Source: a virus
Virus record (IMG/VR): IMGVR_UViG_3300028025_000271
Coordinates: 1 to 21,733 of that record
Length of the DNA stretch: 21,733 bases
Direction: 5' to 3' (one strand)
The notes under the pieces were generated by a model. That model did not search any database and was not told where the DNA came from. It was given only the letters and a program-made list of their open reading frames with translations. Shown here one piece after another: positions 13,948-21,141 of the stretch. The first letter of the stretch is position 1. Each line of letters opens with the position of its first letter. Both the position numbers and the translations under genes were made by a program.

Positions 13948-14405
13948 AGAGCCTTGTTGTACTCTTCTTGCGTCAACAAGCCAACAGCGTACTTATTCTG
14001 TGGTCTGAAGATGGTTAACTTCTGACCGCGCATCTCAGGAGCAAAGGAGATGTGCGTCCATGAGCTGTACTCGTGAATCATCTGGTCAAACTTGATTCCT
14101 GCTGCCTCGATAGCCTTACAGACCGCCAAAGGATTGCCAAAGTCTTTACAGGTGAAGTCGATAGCCCAACCGTCCATGTGTGAGCTGATCTTCGATCCAC
14201 CCACAGCGACATTGACTTCTGGAAGACGCAACCAAGAATTGACATGGATTGACTTACCTAATAAAGCGCGAATCTTCTCCATGCCAGCAGCAGCCACCTT
14301 CATGTTCTCTAACTGTTGCGGTGACGGCTGGTTGTTAATACCCAAACGAGTTGCGGTATCGGAGTGCGTCGCCTCTTCAAGACTAAAGTGTTCACTTAGT
14401 TGCAT
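13944..14405 (-). CDS. Endolysin, peptidase M15A-type D-Ala-D-Ala or endopeptidase
   Basis: 153 residues. Zinc-peptidase motif of the M15 family: His76 and Asp83 in SSHMDGWAIDF (H-x6-D), acidic Glu112 in MIHEYSSW, and His118 in WTHISF. The N-terminus MQLSEHFSLEEATHSDTATR is typical of M15A phage proteins, which cut peptidoglycan peptide cross-links. I start at the second of two adjacent ATGs (14405) because GGAG is then six bases upstream; longer in-frame extensions lie inside the upstream membrane protein gene. No signal peptide is seen, so it needs a holin. It overlaps its upstream neighbour by 14 bases and the next gene by four. Confidence 0.88.
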   Translation of the reverse strand: MQLSEHFSLEEATHSDTATRLGINNQPSPQQLENMKVAAAGMEKIRALLGKSIHVNSWLRLPEVNVAVGGSKISSHMDGWAIDFTCKDFGNPLAVCKAIEAAGIKFDQMIHEYSSWTHISFAPEMRGQKLTIFRPQNKYAVGLLTQEEYNKAL

Positions 14406-14709
14406 CATCTTCTCCCACAATGGCTTTTGCAATGGCAGTCGATGCCTTGCGTCCTGAGATACCGCCCATAGTGCCGACACCCATAAACGCAATGGCTTTC
14501 AAGATTTCAAGGAATACACCGTCGATCGGTGCGAGTTCTGGGTCTTGCTTCTCAAACCCGATCAGGTACAAAACACCAAACGCAATGCCAAGAACCATGA
14601 TGGTGATCGACTTGACAACGAATGCCCAGACTTGAACCTCGACCTCTTCGACTGTTGGCTTTGGACGGTTAGCCTTCGCCAGCATCAGTTGTTTTAACAG
14701 TTCAATCAT
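14392..14709 (-). CDS. Two-helix membrane protein next to endolysin, holin candidate
   Basis: 105 residues. The N-terminus is amphipathic (MIELLKQLMLAKANRPK). Transmembrane helix 1 is about residues 28-51 (VWAFVVKSITIMVLGIAFGV) and helix 2 about 66-87 (FLEILKAIAFMGVGTMGGIS). The C-terminus is charged. Two helices with a charged tail fit a class II-like holin, and it directly precedes the endolysin with overlapping frames. However, another small holin-like gene (16635-16823) and a 3TM holin-like gene (15302-15757) are present, so its role may be antiholin or accessory. Its ATG overlaps the HNH gene stop (ATGA). Confidence 0.65.
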   Translation of the reverse strand: MIELLKQLMLAKANRPKPTVEEVEVQVWAFVVKSITIMVLGIAFGVLYLIGFEKQDPELAPIDGVFLEILKAIAFMGVGTMGGISGRKASTAIAKAIVGEDDATK

Positions 14710-15305
14710 TTGCGCTCCAATAAAAGTTTGTTACCTTTTTTCCTGTTTTCAATCCAATTAAGAATTTGTAAATTATCTTGATGGTGTAACCCGCCTAAAG
14801 ATACAGGAATTACATGATCTACCTCATGTTTTATGCCCGTCTCTTCCGTTAATCTCATTGCTTCATTGTAAAAGTTTTGTATCTTTTTTTTATCAGCATC
14901 TGGTGGTGTTAAACATTTGATTTTTCTTAATCTCTCATACGCTCTGGCAATATATCCCTGTTTATTCCTTTGATATTCTGATCGTCTTAAATGCTGTTTA
15001 TCAAGATAATAAATTCTTTTCTTCTTTTTTAACTCATCACTCATTTTTTCTCTATAACGCTTATCTGACTCTGATTTTATTTTTTTGTATGAGTCAGTAA
15101 TCCTTCGTTGCATTTCATATTTTTTAATCTTTAATGAGTTTTCTTCTCTATATTTTTGTTGAGTTTTTATATATACAGATTGTTTTAACTTTCTATCAAT
15201 ATTTACACAACTCTTACACCAACTATGCAAAGTTCCTTTAGACTTGTTTCCAGTTGAAAAGCAATCTAAAGACTTTTCTTCTTTGCATTTAGTGCAAATT
15301 TTCAC
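14706..15305 (-). CDS. Free-standing HNH endonuclease with N-terminal zinc ribbon
   Basis: 199 residues. An N-terminal CTKC (4-7) with WCKSC (Cys30, Cys33) forms a zinc ribbon. A long Lys/Arg-rich helical section (60-135) follows, then the HNH core HEVDHVIPVSLGGLHHQDNL at 160-179 with Asp163-His164, His174/175, Asn178 and the later NRKKGNK. Such genes usually act as homing endonucleases. The gene is visibly more AT-rich than all its late neighbours (long T-tracts on the plus strand) and Lys-rich, which suggests recent arrival from another source. It starts with GTG overlapping the upstream stop (GTGA) with GAAGGG as ribosome binding site, and ends overlapping the next ATG, so it sits seamlessly inside the lysis cassette. 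Confidence 0.85.
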   Translation of the reverse strand: MKICTKCKEEKSLDCFSTGNKSKGTLHSWCKSCVNIDRKLKQSVYIKTQQKYREENSLKIKKYEMQRRITDSYKKIKSESDKRYREKMSDELKKKKRIYYLDKQHLRRSEYQRNKQGYIARAYERLRKIKCLTPPDADKKKIQNFYNEAMRLTEETGIKHEVDHVIPVSLGGLHHQDNLQILNWIENRKKGNKLLLERK

Positions 15306-15757
15306 TTTTTACCCTTCATATCTGTAATCTTCTCTAAAGTGCGTGAACCAAAATATGCACCAAACACCAACATTCCCCAGTTTCCTAATAAAGTTACATA
15401 GGATTCGTTAGCGTTATAACCAAAAGCACTCATCATGGCAAAAATGAAATAGCCACCAAGAATTGCAATCAATGACATTGGACGAATGTTTTTTGATAGC
15501 CACGAATCAGAAGCCATGTCAGCTTTCCATCTATCCGTAACATTTTGCTGCTCAATTTTGAAAAACTCTAATTCTATTTCTGCTATCTTTTCAGCAGCCT
15601 TTGGATCGCCAGCAATAGCCTTTGCAACGGCATCAACACTATCAGACACGCCAAACTTACTAGCCAAAGCGGTAACAGCAGCCCCACCCATAGGACCAGC
15701 GACAGCCATTGCCAGCGTGGGTGCGACACCCTTGAGAAGATTGAGTAAGTCATTCAT
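15302..15757 (-). CDS. 3TM-type holin family protein (GTA_holin_3TM-like)
   Basis: 151 residues. Residues 10-32 are a hydrophobic Gly/Ala segment (VAPTLAMAVAGPMGGAAVTA), residues 45-80 a charged helix (AIAGDPKAAEKIAEIELEFF), then DSWLSKNIRP followed by two transmembrane helices at about 94-113 and 120-138. The SWLS(K/R)N-RP motif before the helices is characteristic of the holin family known from gene transfer agents and many phages. It would release the endolysin or trigger lysis. The ATG overlaps the spanin-like gene stop by eight bases; an AAGG lies about ten bases upstream. Confidence 0.78.
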   Translation of the reverse strand: MNDLLNLLKGVAPTLAMAVAGPMGGAAVTALASKFGVSDSVDAVAKAIAGDPKAAEKIAEIELEFFKIEQQNVTDRWKADMASDSWLSKNIRPMSLIAILGGYFIFAMMSAFGYNANESYVTLLGNWGMLVFGAYFGSRTLEKITDMKGKK

Positions 15758-15932
15758 TGCTCTGCCTTAGCTGTTGTAGTTGACGGTTAATCTGCTTTTC
15801 CTTGCGCTCAATCCTGACTTCAGCCTTCTGAATCTTGATCCACATCATTATCATTACTGGCGAGATGATCAGGACGATAGTCAGCATCACACACACAAGA
15901 ATCAAAATGCCTCGATAAATGAATTTATCCAT
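15750..15932 (-). CDS. Single-pass membrane protein with charged coiled-coil tail, i-spanin-like
   Basis: 60 residues starting at ATG 15932 (a TTG at 15947 would add five). One long N-terminal transmembrane helix (ILILVCVMLTIVLIISPVMI) is followed by a highly charged helical tail (KAEVRIERKEKQINRQLQQL). This resembles the topology of inner-membrane spanins (Rz-like), although it is shorter than typical Rz and no lipobox-bearing o-spanin partner is visible nearby. It overlaps the upstream gene by 31 bases and the downstream holin-like gene by eight. The role is inferred from topology and position. Confidence 0.6.
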   Translation of the reverse strand: MDKFIYRGILILVCVMLTIVLIISPVMIMMWIKIQKAEVRIERKEKQINRQLQQLRQSNE

Positions 15933-16633
15933 ACGGCATAGAGCCAAGAAACAATGATTAGCACCAGAAACAATCCCATGCCAAGCTCAATCTTTTCTTG
16001 TCTGAACCTTTCTTGTTTGTAAGCCTCTATCTGTCTCCTAATTCTAATTTGTTCCTTGCGTTTTAGTTGTTCTGCTTGAACCTTGGAGTAGATGTTGTTG
16101 TAGTTCTCCCAGAGTGGTCCTAGTTGGTGTGGCACGCCAGCACCTCTCATCATTCCGCTTAACTTGACATACGACTGGTCTAGTTCGTTTTTGTAAACAG
16201 AGAGTTCCAGAATCGTCTCAGGGTCTGGGTCACTACTTGCAAATACCTCTTCATACTTGATTTCCACATACTCTGTCAGCTCCTTGTGGTGTCTAAAGAA
16301 TGCGCCTAGATGACCAATAAACTGCTGGACGATCTCAGTCTCATTCGGGATGTGAGTTGTATAGACTTCCTTCTTTTTCGCCACAGGCTTGGCTTCTGTG
16401 GATGTCTTGGAGTCTGACTGCTTGGTGTCTGGCTTTGAGCCACCAAAGAGATTCTTGAAGAATCCGAAGATTGACTTGGTATCCTTAATGATGGTCTGAG
16501 CATCATCGGTTGCCTTCTTAATCTTCTGGACAGCGACCTTACCCTCGGATAAGGCTTCACAACAGTAGGTGATCCCGTCATAAGCCAGTTGCATTGCCTT
16601 GAAAGCAGCGCCAATGGTAATGGGATCAAACAC
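15902..16633 (-). CDS. Tail-anchored protein of the lysis cassette, function unknown
   Basis: 243 residues. The N-terminal amphipathic region (ITIGAAFKAMQLAYDGITYC) is followed by helices, a polar linker (about 70-90), a helical middle, and a basic coiled-coil stretch (QLKRKEQIRIRRQIEAYKQE) leading to a single C-terminal transmembrane helix (GMGLFLVLIIVSWLYAVW). The topology is tail-anchored. The start is GTG at 16633, one base after the upstream stop; a nearby ATG lies in another frame. It is placed between a holin-like gene and the spanin-like gene, so an envelope role in lysis or timing is possible. I do not recognise the family. Confidence 0.72.
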   Translation of the reverse strand: MFDPITIGAAFKAMQLAYDGITYCCEALSEGKVAVQKIKKATDDAQTIIKDTKSIFGFFKNLFGGSKPDTKQSDSKTSTEAKPVAKKKEVYTTHIPNETEIVQQFIGHLGAFFRHHKELTEYVEIKYEEVFASSDPDPETILELSVYKNELDQSYVKLSGMMRGAGVPHQLGPLWENYNNIYSKVQAEQLKRKEQIRIRRQIEAYKQERFRQEKIELGMGLFLVLIIVSWLYAVWINSFIEAF

Positions 16634-16634
16634 A

Positions 16635-16823
16635 TCACTTCTTTATATCTTTATAAATCTGGTACATCTTGTGACCGATCATCAAGACCGTGTAGATTAG
16701 CGTAGCCCACAGCACCAGCTCGCTTACCTGATAACCCGCAACGGTTGCAAGCGATATGGTGACTGGCGGTGCTGCCTTGGCGATAAGAGCCGTTGCGCCT
16801 TCAGTTGTGTGGTCTGAAGTCAT
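16635..16823 (-). CDS. Small holin
   Basis: 62 residues. A polar N-terminus ([17 protein letters not shown]) is followed by a hydrophobic patch (APPVTISLATVAGYQVSE), a transmembrane helix (LVLWATLIYTVLMIGHKMY) and a basic tail (IYKDIKK). The PPV...LVLWATLIYT...HK pattern matches small class II-like phage holins. It starts with TAATG on the tail-fibre stop, so it is translated immediately after the receptor-binding protein, a common place for the holin. Of the holin candidates in this window this has the best match. Confidence 0.75.
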   Translation of the reverse strand: MTSDHTTEGATALIAKAAPPVTISLATVAGYQVSELVLWATLIYTVLMIGHKMYQIYKDIKK

Positions 16824-18349
16824 TAGTTAGCCTCTAATGCTGCGATTCTTGCGGTTAGTGAATCATTTAGTGCTTTGAGGTCTTTGATAGCATTAACCAT
16901 GTGCCAAAAAATGTTATCTGAATCAACAGAAATCACTCCAGTAGTTTCTACTTTTACACAATCAGGACATACTTCTTGTAACTCTTGAGCAACAACGCCA
17001 AGTTGTACGCCTTCTTTATCAATTACTGTGTGCTTTGGAAGTTCAGTTACTTCTTCTGCTGTGCGGTATTCAAAGTTGCGAACACGAATTTGGCTAACAA
17101 TGTCCAAACCTTCCGTGTTATCAATAATGTTCTTTTTAAGTCTTCTGTCTGATGTGGTTGACCAAGAAGATGAGTTATTTCCTTGATATACACCACCACC
17201 ATTGGCGTTAATAAATCCTGTATTTGAGCCTTTTCCAGTTATGTTGCAACCAATCACAATTTCATGACTATTTGCGCTACCTGATGCATTTCCATTTTGA
17301 CCAACAAAAGTGCTATTGTTTCCAGTAGCGGCTACTTTTCCAGCACTTTCACCAATTGCTGTATTTCCAGCACCAGTTGTCATTGCTGGAAATGCGCCAT
17401 TTCCACACGCCACATTTTGGCTTCCTGTACTAAAAAGCGCAAGAGCATCTCTTCCTATTGCAACAGTAGTACCTCCAGATGTAACGCTAGACATTGCACC
17501 AGAACCAACAGCAGTATTTGAACTGCCAGAAGTTAAAGCATACATGGCATATCTTCCGATGCCTGTATTAAGTGTTCCAGAAGAACCAGAAGAACCAAGA
17601 CCCGCTTGAATACCAAACCAAGAATTATCTGCGCCTGTTTGGTTATACCCCGCCTGATAACCTACTGCTGTGTTGTTAGATGCTGTGGTGTTGACGCTAA
17701 GTGCAAACATACCAATTGCTGTGTTGTAGCCACCAGTAGTGTTTGCTGATAAAGCATATGCACCAAAACCTGCGTTTCTTACGCCAGTAGTGTTACTTGT
17801 CAATGCCGCAAAACCAGATGCCGCTAAGAACTCACCAGTAGTGTTTGTTTGCAATGCGCCTTGACCAAAAGCAGAGTTTTGGTTTCCTGTGGTATTTGAT
17901 AACAGAGCGTTATTACCAGTTGCCGTATTGTTTCCTAAAGCACCACCGCCTTTACCTACTGTTACACCTGAGATAGATGCGTCAGATGTTGATACAACAA
18001 GACCCGTTCCTTTTGGAGTTAGGGTAATACCGATATTTGTATCTCCACCAGTCGCTGATAAGACAGGATTACTACCAGTAGCAGCATTTGCAAGAGTTAC
18101 TTCATTGACTGCCGATGCAGTTGCAGATACTTTTAGCAGCTCGTTGCCGTTAGTGTCAATGACATCGCCAACCAGTTTGAGCTTCTTACCGCTACCGATA
18201 TTAAGACCTACTGATGTGCCAGTACCTGCTGCGGTGAATAACGCGTCAATGGAGTCAAGATCGGTATTGATCTTTGTTCCCCATGTGTCTGTGGATGCCC
18301 CTACCTCTGGTTTGGTAAGGGATAGGTTAGTGGTTGTTGTATCTGCCAT
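16823..18349 (-). CDS. Tail fibre with beta-roll repeats and C-terminal S74 intramolecular chaperone
   Basis: 508 residues. The N-terminus ([20 protein letters not shown], then [18 protein letters not shown]) is the standard phage fibre attachment segment. Residues 148-390 are NTTG/NTA-G-ALxxN repeats forming a YadA/haemagglutinin-like trimeric beta roll. Residues 396-508 are a peptidase S74 endosialidase chaperone: [10 protein letters not shown] with Ser400 and Lys405, the self-cleavage dyad, and [15 protein letters not shown]. It folds as a trimer and sheds about 109 residues by cutting before Ser400. The probable role is host receptor binding. An AGGTG ribosome binding site precedes the ATG. 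Confidence 0.9.
   Translation of the reverse strand: MADTTTTNLSLTKPEVGASTDTWGTKINTDLDSIDALFTAAGTGTSVGLNIGSGKKLKLVGDVIDTNGNELLKVSATASAVNEVTLANAATGSNPVLSATGGDTNIGITLTPKGTGLVVSTSDASISGVTVGKGGGALGNNTATGNNALLSNTTGNQNSAFGQGALQTNTTGEFLAASGFAALTSNTTGVRNAGFGAYALSANTTGGYNTAIGMFALSVNTTASNNTAVGYQAGYNQTGADNSWFGIQAGLGSSGSSGTLNTGIGRYAMYALTSGSSNTAVGSGAMSSVTSGGTTVAIGRDALALFSTGSQNVACGNGAFPAMTTGAGNTAIGESAGKVAATGNNSTFVGQNGNASGSANSHEIVIGCNITGKGSNTGFINANGGGVYQGNNSSSWSTTSDRRLKKNIIDNTEGLDIVSQIRVRNFEYRTAEEVTELPKHTVIDKEGVQLGVVAQELQEVCPDCVKVETTGVISVDSDNIFWHMVNAIKDLKALNDSLTARIAALEAN
17654..17908 (-). repeat. 51-bp coding repeats in the tail-fibre gene (four clear units plus one degenerate)
   Basis: The fibre encodes consecutive 17-residue units of the form AL-x-x-NTTG-x(3-5)-A-x-G-x-x at residues 148-215, with a fifth degenerate unit to 232. 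In the DNA the shared string CCAGTAGTGTT recurs at 17733, 17784 and 17835, exactly 51 bases apart, so the units expanded as DNA. Such repeats can vary fibre length by slippage or recombination. Confidence 0.8.
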
Positions 18350-18358
18350 AGTTCACCT

Positions 18359-18829
18359 TCATGCTGAGACTTGCGTCCATGTTTCTGAATTGTCTGCTAT
18401 TTGCGTCCAAGTTTCTGGTGTGTCTTGTTGTGTCGTCCAAGTTTCAGATATGTCTGGAATTGTGCTCCAGCCAAATCCAATTATTGTTCCGACAGAGCAA
18501 ACGATCTGATTTCCAATTATCTCAATACTTATGCCATTTGTAACGCTGTCAATAGATAGCGTAGAAGCGTTACCTGTAACAGTAAAACTTCTGTCTCCAG
18601 TTAAAGTACCAATTGATAAAGTTGACGAGTTGCCAGTTATCGCAATGGTTCTAGATATTCCAACCGTTCCAACATTACCTGTGGCGACAGTTCCGTCTTC
18701 TTGCTCTGATCTATTTACGCCAAGAGTGCCAACATTAAGAGTTGACGAATTTCCCGTTAGTGCAGCACTTGGATTGTCTCCATAGCCCCACAATCCATAG
18801 CCATATCTGCCAGAGCCGTAAGCAGCCAT
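18359..18829 (-). CDS. Repeat-rich small virion protein with WT decapeptide tail
   Basis: 156 residues. A Gly/Tyr-rich start (MAAYGSGRYGYGLWGYG) is followed by 20-residue beta repeats (ITGNSSTLSIGTLTGDRSFT, VTGNASTLSIDSVTNGISIE and diverged copies), then a C-terminal triplet of decapeptides of the form D-x-x-ETWT-x-x-x. Strong GGGAGG ribosome binding site. It lies directly upstream of the tail fibre gene in the late operon and is probably a fibre-associated or surface-exposed protein. The repeat pattern is plain in the sequence; the function is not. Confidence 0.75.
   Translation of the reverse strand: MAAYGSGRYGYGLWGYGDNPSAALTGNSSTLNVGTLGVNRSEQEDGTVATGNVGTVGISRTIAITGNSSTLSIGTLTGDRSFTVTGNASTLSIDSVTNGISIEIIGNQIVCSVGTIIGFGWSTIPDISETWTTQQDTPETWTQIADNSETWTQVSA
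18365..18454 (-). repeat. Three tandem 30-bp coding repeats (DxxETWTxxx)
   Basis: Residues 126-155 of the 156-residue protein are DISETWTTQQ, DTPETWTQIA and DNSETWTQVS. The DNA shows GTCCA(A/T)GTTTC at each unit, so this is a tandem 30-bp duplication. Confidence 0.75.
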
Positions 18830-18844
18830 TTTGCTGCCTCCCTA

Positions 18845-19300
18845 CTAAGCGAGTCTGATCAAGCCTGTGCTTGAGTCATTCGTCGGCATGGTTAAGGTAA
18901 ATGTTCCAGCAGTAATGGTCTGACTGCCAAATGTATGCACACTAACCGCCTTATTTGATTGAGTTGAGTTGTATATCAAGACACAATCAAACGCAGTTGC
19001 TAGGGTCACAGTTGTATATACGATATTGGCACTAGGAGTCCAATATGCAGTAGTACCGTTAGTTGCTGGGGCTGTTGCATTAGTTACAGTTACACCACCA
19101 GCCGTATAGTTTGTGCCAGTTACTTCACCAGTTGAAGAATAGGCGGTTGTTGATGCATTGACTGTTGCGGATGCTAAGTAAAGCGCTGCTTTAAAAGTAT
19201 CAGCAGTTGTTGCCGCACGAACCACACCAGTACCAAAGTTGTGAGTTCCAGTCAGTAATTCACCCTTGAATGAGGTGCACATTGCCTGAGTATTTGCCAT
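18845..19300 (-). CDS. Conserved small virion protein, beta-rich
   Basis: 151 residues, Thr/Ala-rich and beta-sheet-like. The start (MANTQAMCTSFKGELLTGTH) and DTFKAALYLASA look like a small structural protein that recurs between adaptor and fibre genes in tailed phages. It may be a fibre base, decoration or tail knob subunit. AAGGAA ribosome binding site before ATG 19300. No enzyme motif. The family impression comes from memory of similar N-termini. Confidence 0.75.
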   Translation of the reverse strand: MANTQAMCTSFKGELLTGTHNFGTGVVRAATTADTFKAALYLASATVNASTTAYSSTGEVTGTNYTAGGVTVTNATAPATNGTTAYWTPSANIVYTTVTLATAFDCVLIYNSTQSNKAVSVHTFGSQTITAGTFTLTMPTNDSSTGLIRLA

Positions 19301-19309
19301 GATATTCCT

Positions 19310-19501
19310 TTAAAAAGATTGAGCGACTGGTTCACCAGTCACAGTCATACGCTTTAGAGTCATATCGACTGAGCGATGTACAAGCTCGCCTTCTAGCCAA
19401 TACTCAACCCACTTTGTCGTCTCGTTGTCGTTGTCAATGATGCCTTCTCGCTTCTCCAGCAAAGAATCATCCATCTCGCCTTTTGTTGTGTTCACCAGCA
19501 T
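19310..19501 (-). CDS. Small conserved phage protein, function unknown
   Basis: 63 residues: GEMDDSLLEKREGIIDNDNE followed by TKWVEYWLEGELVHRSVDM. This motif string appears in short phage proteins beside head-tail adaptors. It starts three bases after the adaptor gene stop, with a GGGGTAA ribosome binding site overlapping that stop. Acidic, no membrane segment. Possibly a small structural or assembly factor. Confidence 0.75.
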   Translation of the reverse strand: MLVNTTKGEMDDSLLEKREGIIDNDNETTKWVEYWLEGELVHRSVDMTLKRMTVTGEPVAQSF

Positions 19502-19504
19502 CTA

Positions 19505-20125
19505 TTACCCCAAAGTTCTTGCGCGTGTGATCAATGTTCCACCAGATGTAGCACCACGATCATCAGACTGCTTTAGCTCCTCAAGACCCGTCTTGTAGAG
19601 CGATGCCCATGTCGCAATTCTCGCATCATCTTGCAGATAAGGAGCTGCTTGCATCAATGCGCCATATAGATAAACATCAGGTGCAGAAGTCAATAACCAG
19701 TTGGTTGTGTTGGTGCTTGATAACTTGCTCAACTTTGCGTAATAAGCTAACTCACCCGTGTATGTTGTATCTGGTGTCGGCACAAAGCGAAACTGTCCAC
19801 CCACCACGCTGAAATACGCTGGCTTGGTTGACGATGTGTAGATGGTTGACAAGTTGTCCATCGAGTCGATAGTCTCAAACTGCAATGGAGTAGGGGGATT
19901 AGTGTTCAGCTTGAATGACTTAACTTCTAGAAAGTCTGCTGGTACGGCTGCGTACTCAGTATCAATGGTTGCCGTGGCGCGTGAAAGCATCTGTCTAGTG
20001 CGAAGGTTACGCTCGATCTGAGCCTCCGCAAGAGAGATAAAGTCAGGGATAGCAGTAGTTAGATCGGATCGGTTAAGCCAATCCCCGACAGATGTCTTTA
20101 ACTCAGCATATGTTGTTAGCGCCAT
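19505..20125 (-). CDS. Head-to-tail adaptor protein (P22 gp4 / T7 gp11-type role)
   Basis: 206 residues. The N-terminus TYAELKTSVGDWLNRSDLTT, then PDFISLAEAQIERNLRTRQM, followed by DFLEVKSFKLNTNPPTPLQF and a helical end, matches the short-tail adaptor family that forms a ring under the portal. It overlaps the glycosyltransferase gene by 23 bases and uses AAGG as ribosome binding site seven bases upstream. It heads the tail gene group in a position equivalent to T7 gp11. The structural role is confident; exact family membership is from memory. Confidence 0.82.
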   Translation of the reverse strand: MALTTYAELKTSVGDWLNRSDLTTAIPDFISLAEAQIERNLRTRQMLSRATATIDTEYAAVPADFLEVKSFKLNTNPPTPLQFETIDSMDNLSTIYTSSTKPAYFSVVGGQFRFVPTPDTTYTGELAYYAKLSKLSSTNTTNWLLTSAPDVYLYGALMQAAPYLQDDARIATWASLYKTGLEELKQSDDRGATSGGTLITRARTLG

Positions 20126-20786
20126 CTTCAGCCTTTTCTGCTTTCTCCAAGTCGCGCATCACCCAAGTGTGATCGTGCTTGAATTCAAAAGTCCCAATGT
20201 GTCCGATCTCTTTGGACACATCGTGGTCAATGTAGATTTTAAAGCCAGCAGACTGTGCTTTACGGCAGAAGAAAACATCTTCTCCAACATAGCCACGCTT
20301 ATCGTTGCGCCAAGGAGTCTCAAACCAAGGTTCGCTCAAAGCCTCAAAGACCTTACGTTTGATCAACATGACACCCATGCCAATTGAGCCAACTTCCTCG
20401 ATTCCTGTGGACTCTGGCATTGTGTAGACCAGTACACGCTCACCATTCTCGTCATAGCGTTGTGCAGTTGGTCCTGTTGGCAGTCTGCGTCTTGCACAGT
20501 TCGTTGCCACAATGTCCAAGTCATGCGCCAAGAGTCTCTCAATCATGTCTTGCGGGAAAGTCATGTCTGAGTCAACAAACAAGATATGGGTACAACCCTC
20601 TGCCATTGCGTCTAGGCACAGATCAGCACGCTGAGTTTGAATGAGAGTGCCTTGCATAATCTTCAAGGACACAGCGTCAGTCGTGTTGATAGTGTGATGC
20701 GCCACCATGTTAGTCATGCAAAAAGCATAATTTGCGTGAACCATGTCACGCGCTGGTGTGCATACCGCAATGTAGTTTGGTGTCAT
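20103..20786 (-). CDS. GT-A fold glycosyltransferase-like protein
   Basis: 227 residues. It begins PNYIAVCTPARDMVHANYAF and carries ILFVDSDMTFP with Asp72-Ser-Asp74, the metal-binding DxD motif of GT-A enzymes. GYVGEDVFFCRKAQ at 166-179 is the acceptor-side GED region, and HDVSKEIGHIG includes His196, often a metal ligand. The fold is that of family 2-like transferases, used to add sugars from nucleotide donors. Placed between a small capsid-proximal gene and the adaptor, it may decorate virion proteins or host/phage surface. It starts with ATGA on the upstream stop and overlaps the adaptor gene. Confidence 0.82.
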   Translation of the reverse strand: MTPNYIAVCTPARDMVHANYAFCMTNMVAHHTINTTDAVSLKIMQGTLIQTQRADLCLDAMAEGCTHILFVDSDMTFPQDMIERLLAHDLDIVATNCARRRLPTGPTAQRYDENGERVLVYTMPESTGIEEVGSIGMGVMLIKRKVFEALSEPWFETPWRNDKRGYVGEDVFFCRKAQSAGFKIYIDHDVSKEIGHIGTFEFKHDHTWVMRDLEKAEKAEDGANNIC

Positions 20787-21097
20787 ACTTTTCCTGATCT
20801 AGTTCTGAAATACTTATTCTCTGGATCGTTGATCCACTTTTTCATGTAAGCCTGATCATCTAATTTGCCTTCAGCCTTAAGCTGAAAGTAGATAGACATC
20901 GGGATGCTGGCGACTCGCGTCCATTCACCCCACCGAGCACGCTCATCAACCTGTGCGTACTCTTGCTTATTCTCTTCAATAATTGCAGTCACATCTTGTT
21001 GTGTCTGAATCGTTGCCTGATTCGTTTCATCATCGTAATGAAAAGTGCGCGTGATCCCCTGATCAGCGTCTGTACTAAATAATCTTTTTTCAATCAT
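20783..21097 (-). CDS. Conserved small phage protein after the capsid gene
   Basis: 104 residues. The C-terminal part (ARWGEWTRVASIPMSIYFQL, then KKWINDPENKYFRTRSGKV) is a pattern I associate with a small protein found next to capsid and adaptor genes in many phages; its role is unknown. The start ATG at 21097 lies two bases after the U-run of the capsid terminator and has no Shine-Dalgarno sequence, and no other good start exists until Met67. Expression therefore depends on readthrough and unusual initiation. The stop overlaps the glycosyltransferase start (ATGA). Confidence 0.8.
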   Translation of the reverse strand: MIEKRLFSTDADQGITRTFHYDDETNQATIQTQQDVTAIIEENKQEYAQVDERARWGEWTRVASIPMSIYFQLKAEGKLDDQAYMKKWINDPENKYFRTRSGKV

Positions 21098-21099
21098 GT

Positions 21100-21130
21100 A
21101 AAAAAAGGGTCTGAGTTTCCCCAGACCCTT
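21100..21130 (-). terminator. Rho-independent terminator after the capsid gene
   Basis: Perfect 9-bp stem (arms 21105-21113 and 21122-21130) with an eight-base loop, followed leftward by a run of U residues (A-tract 21100-21106). It lies 12 bases after the capsid stop. It probably limits readthrough so that capsid transcripts far outnumber those of the downstream tail genes. Confidence 0.88.
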
Positions 21131-21141
21131 CGTTAGTTAGA

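Noticed and set aside
13944-14492. Long form of the endolysin with a 29-residue N-terminal extension
   Set aside because: The extension lies wholly in the coding sequence of the upstream membrane protein and looks like out-of-frame sequence; the ATG at 14405 has a GGAG site at good spacing.
15750-15947. TTG start extending the spanin-like protein by five residues
   Set aside because: No better ribosome binding site, and the ATG at 15932 fits the membrane-protein N-terminus.
16306-16638. ATG-started frame overlapping the 243-residue gene
   Set aside because: It begins on an attractive TGATG junction, but its product is Arg/Ser/Leu-rich shadow sequence, while the GTG-started frame has coherent helices, a coiled coil and a transmembrane segment.
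17654-17908. Regularly spaced repeats that might suggest a CRISPR array
   Set aside because: The units are contiguous 51-bp coding repeats in frame with the tail-fibre gene, without unique spacers.
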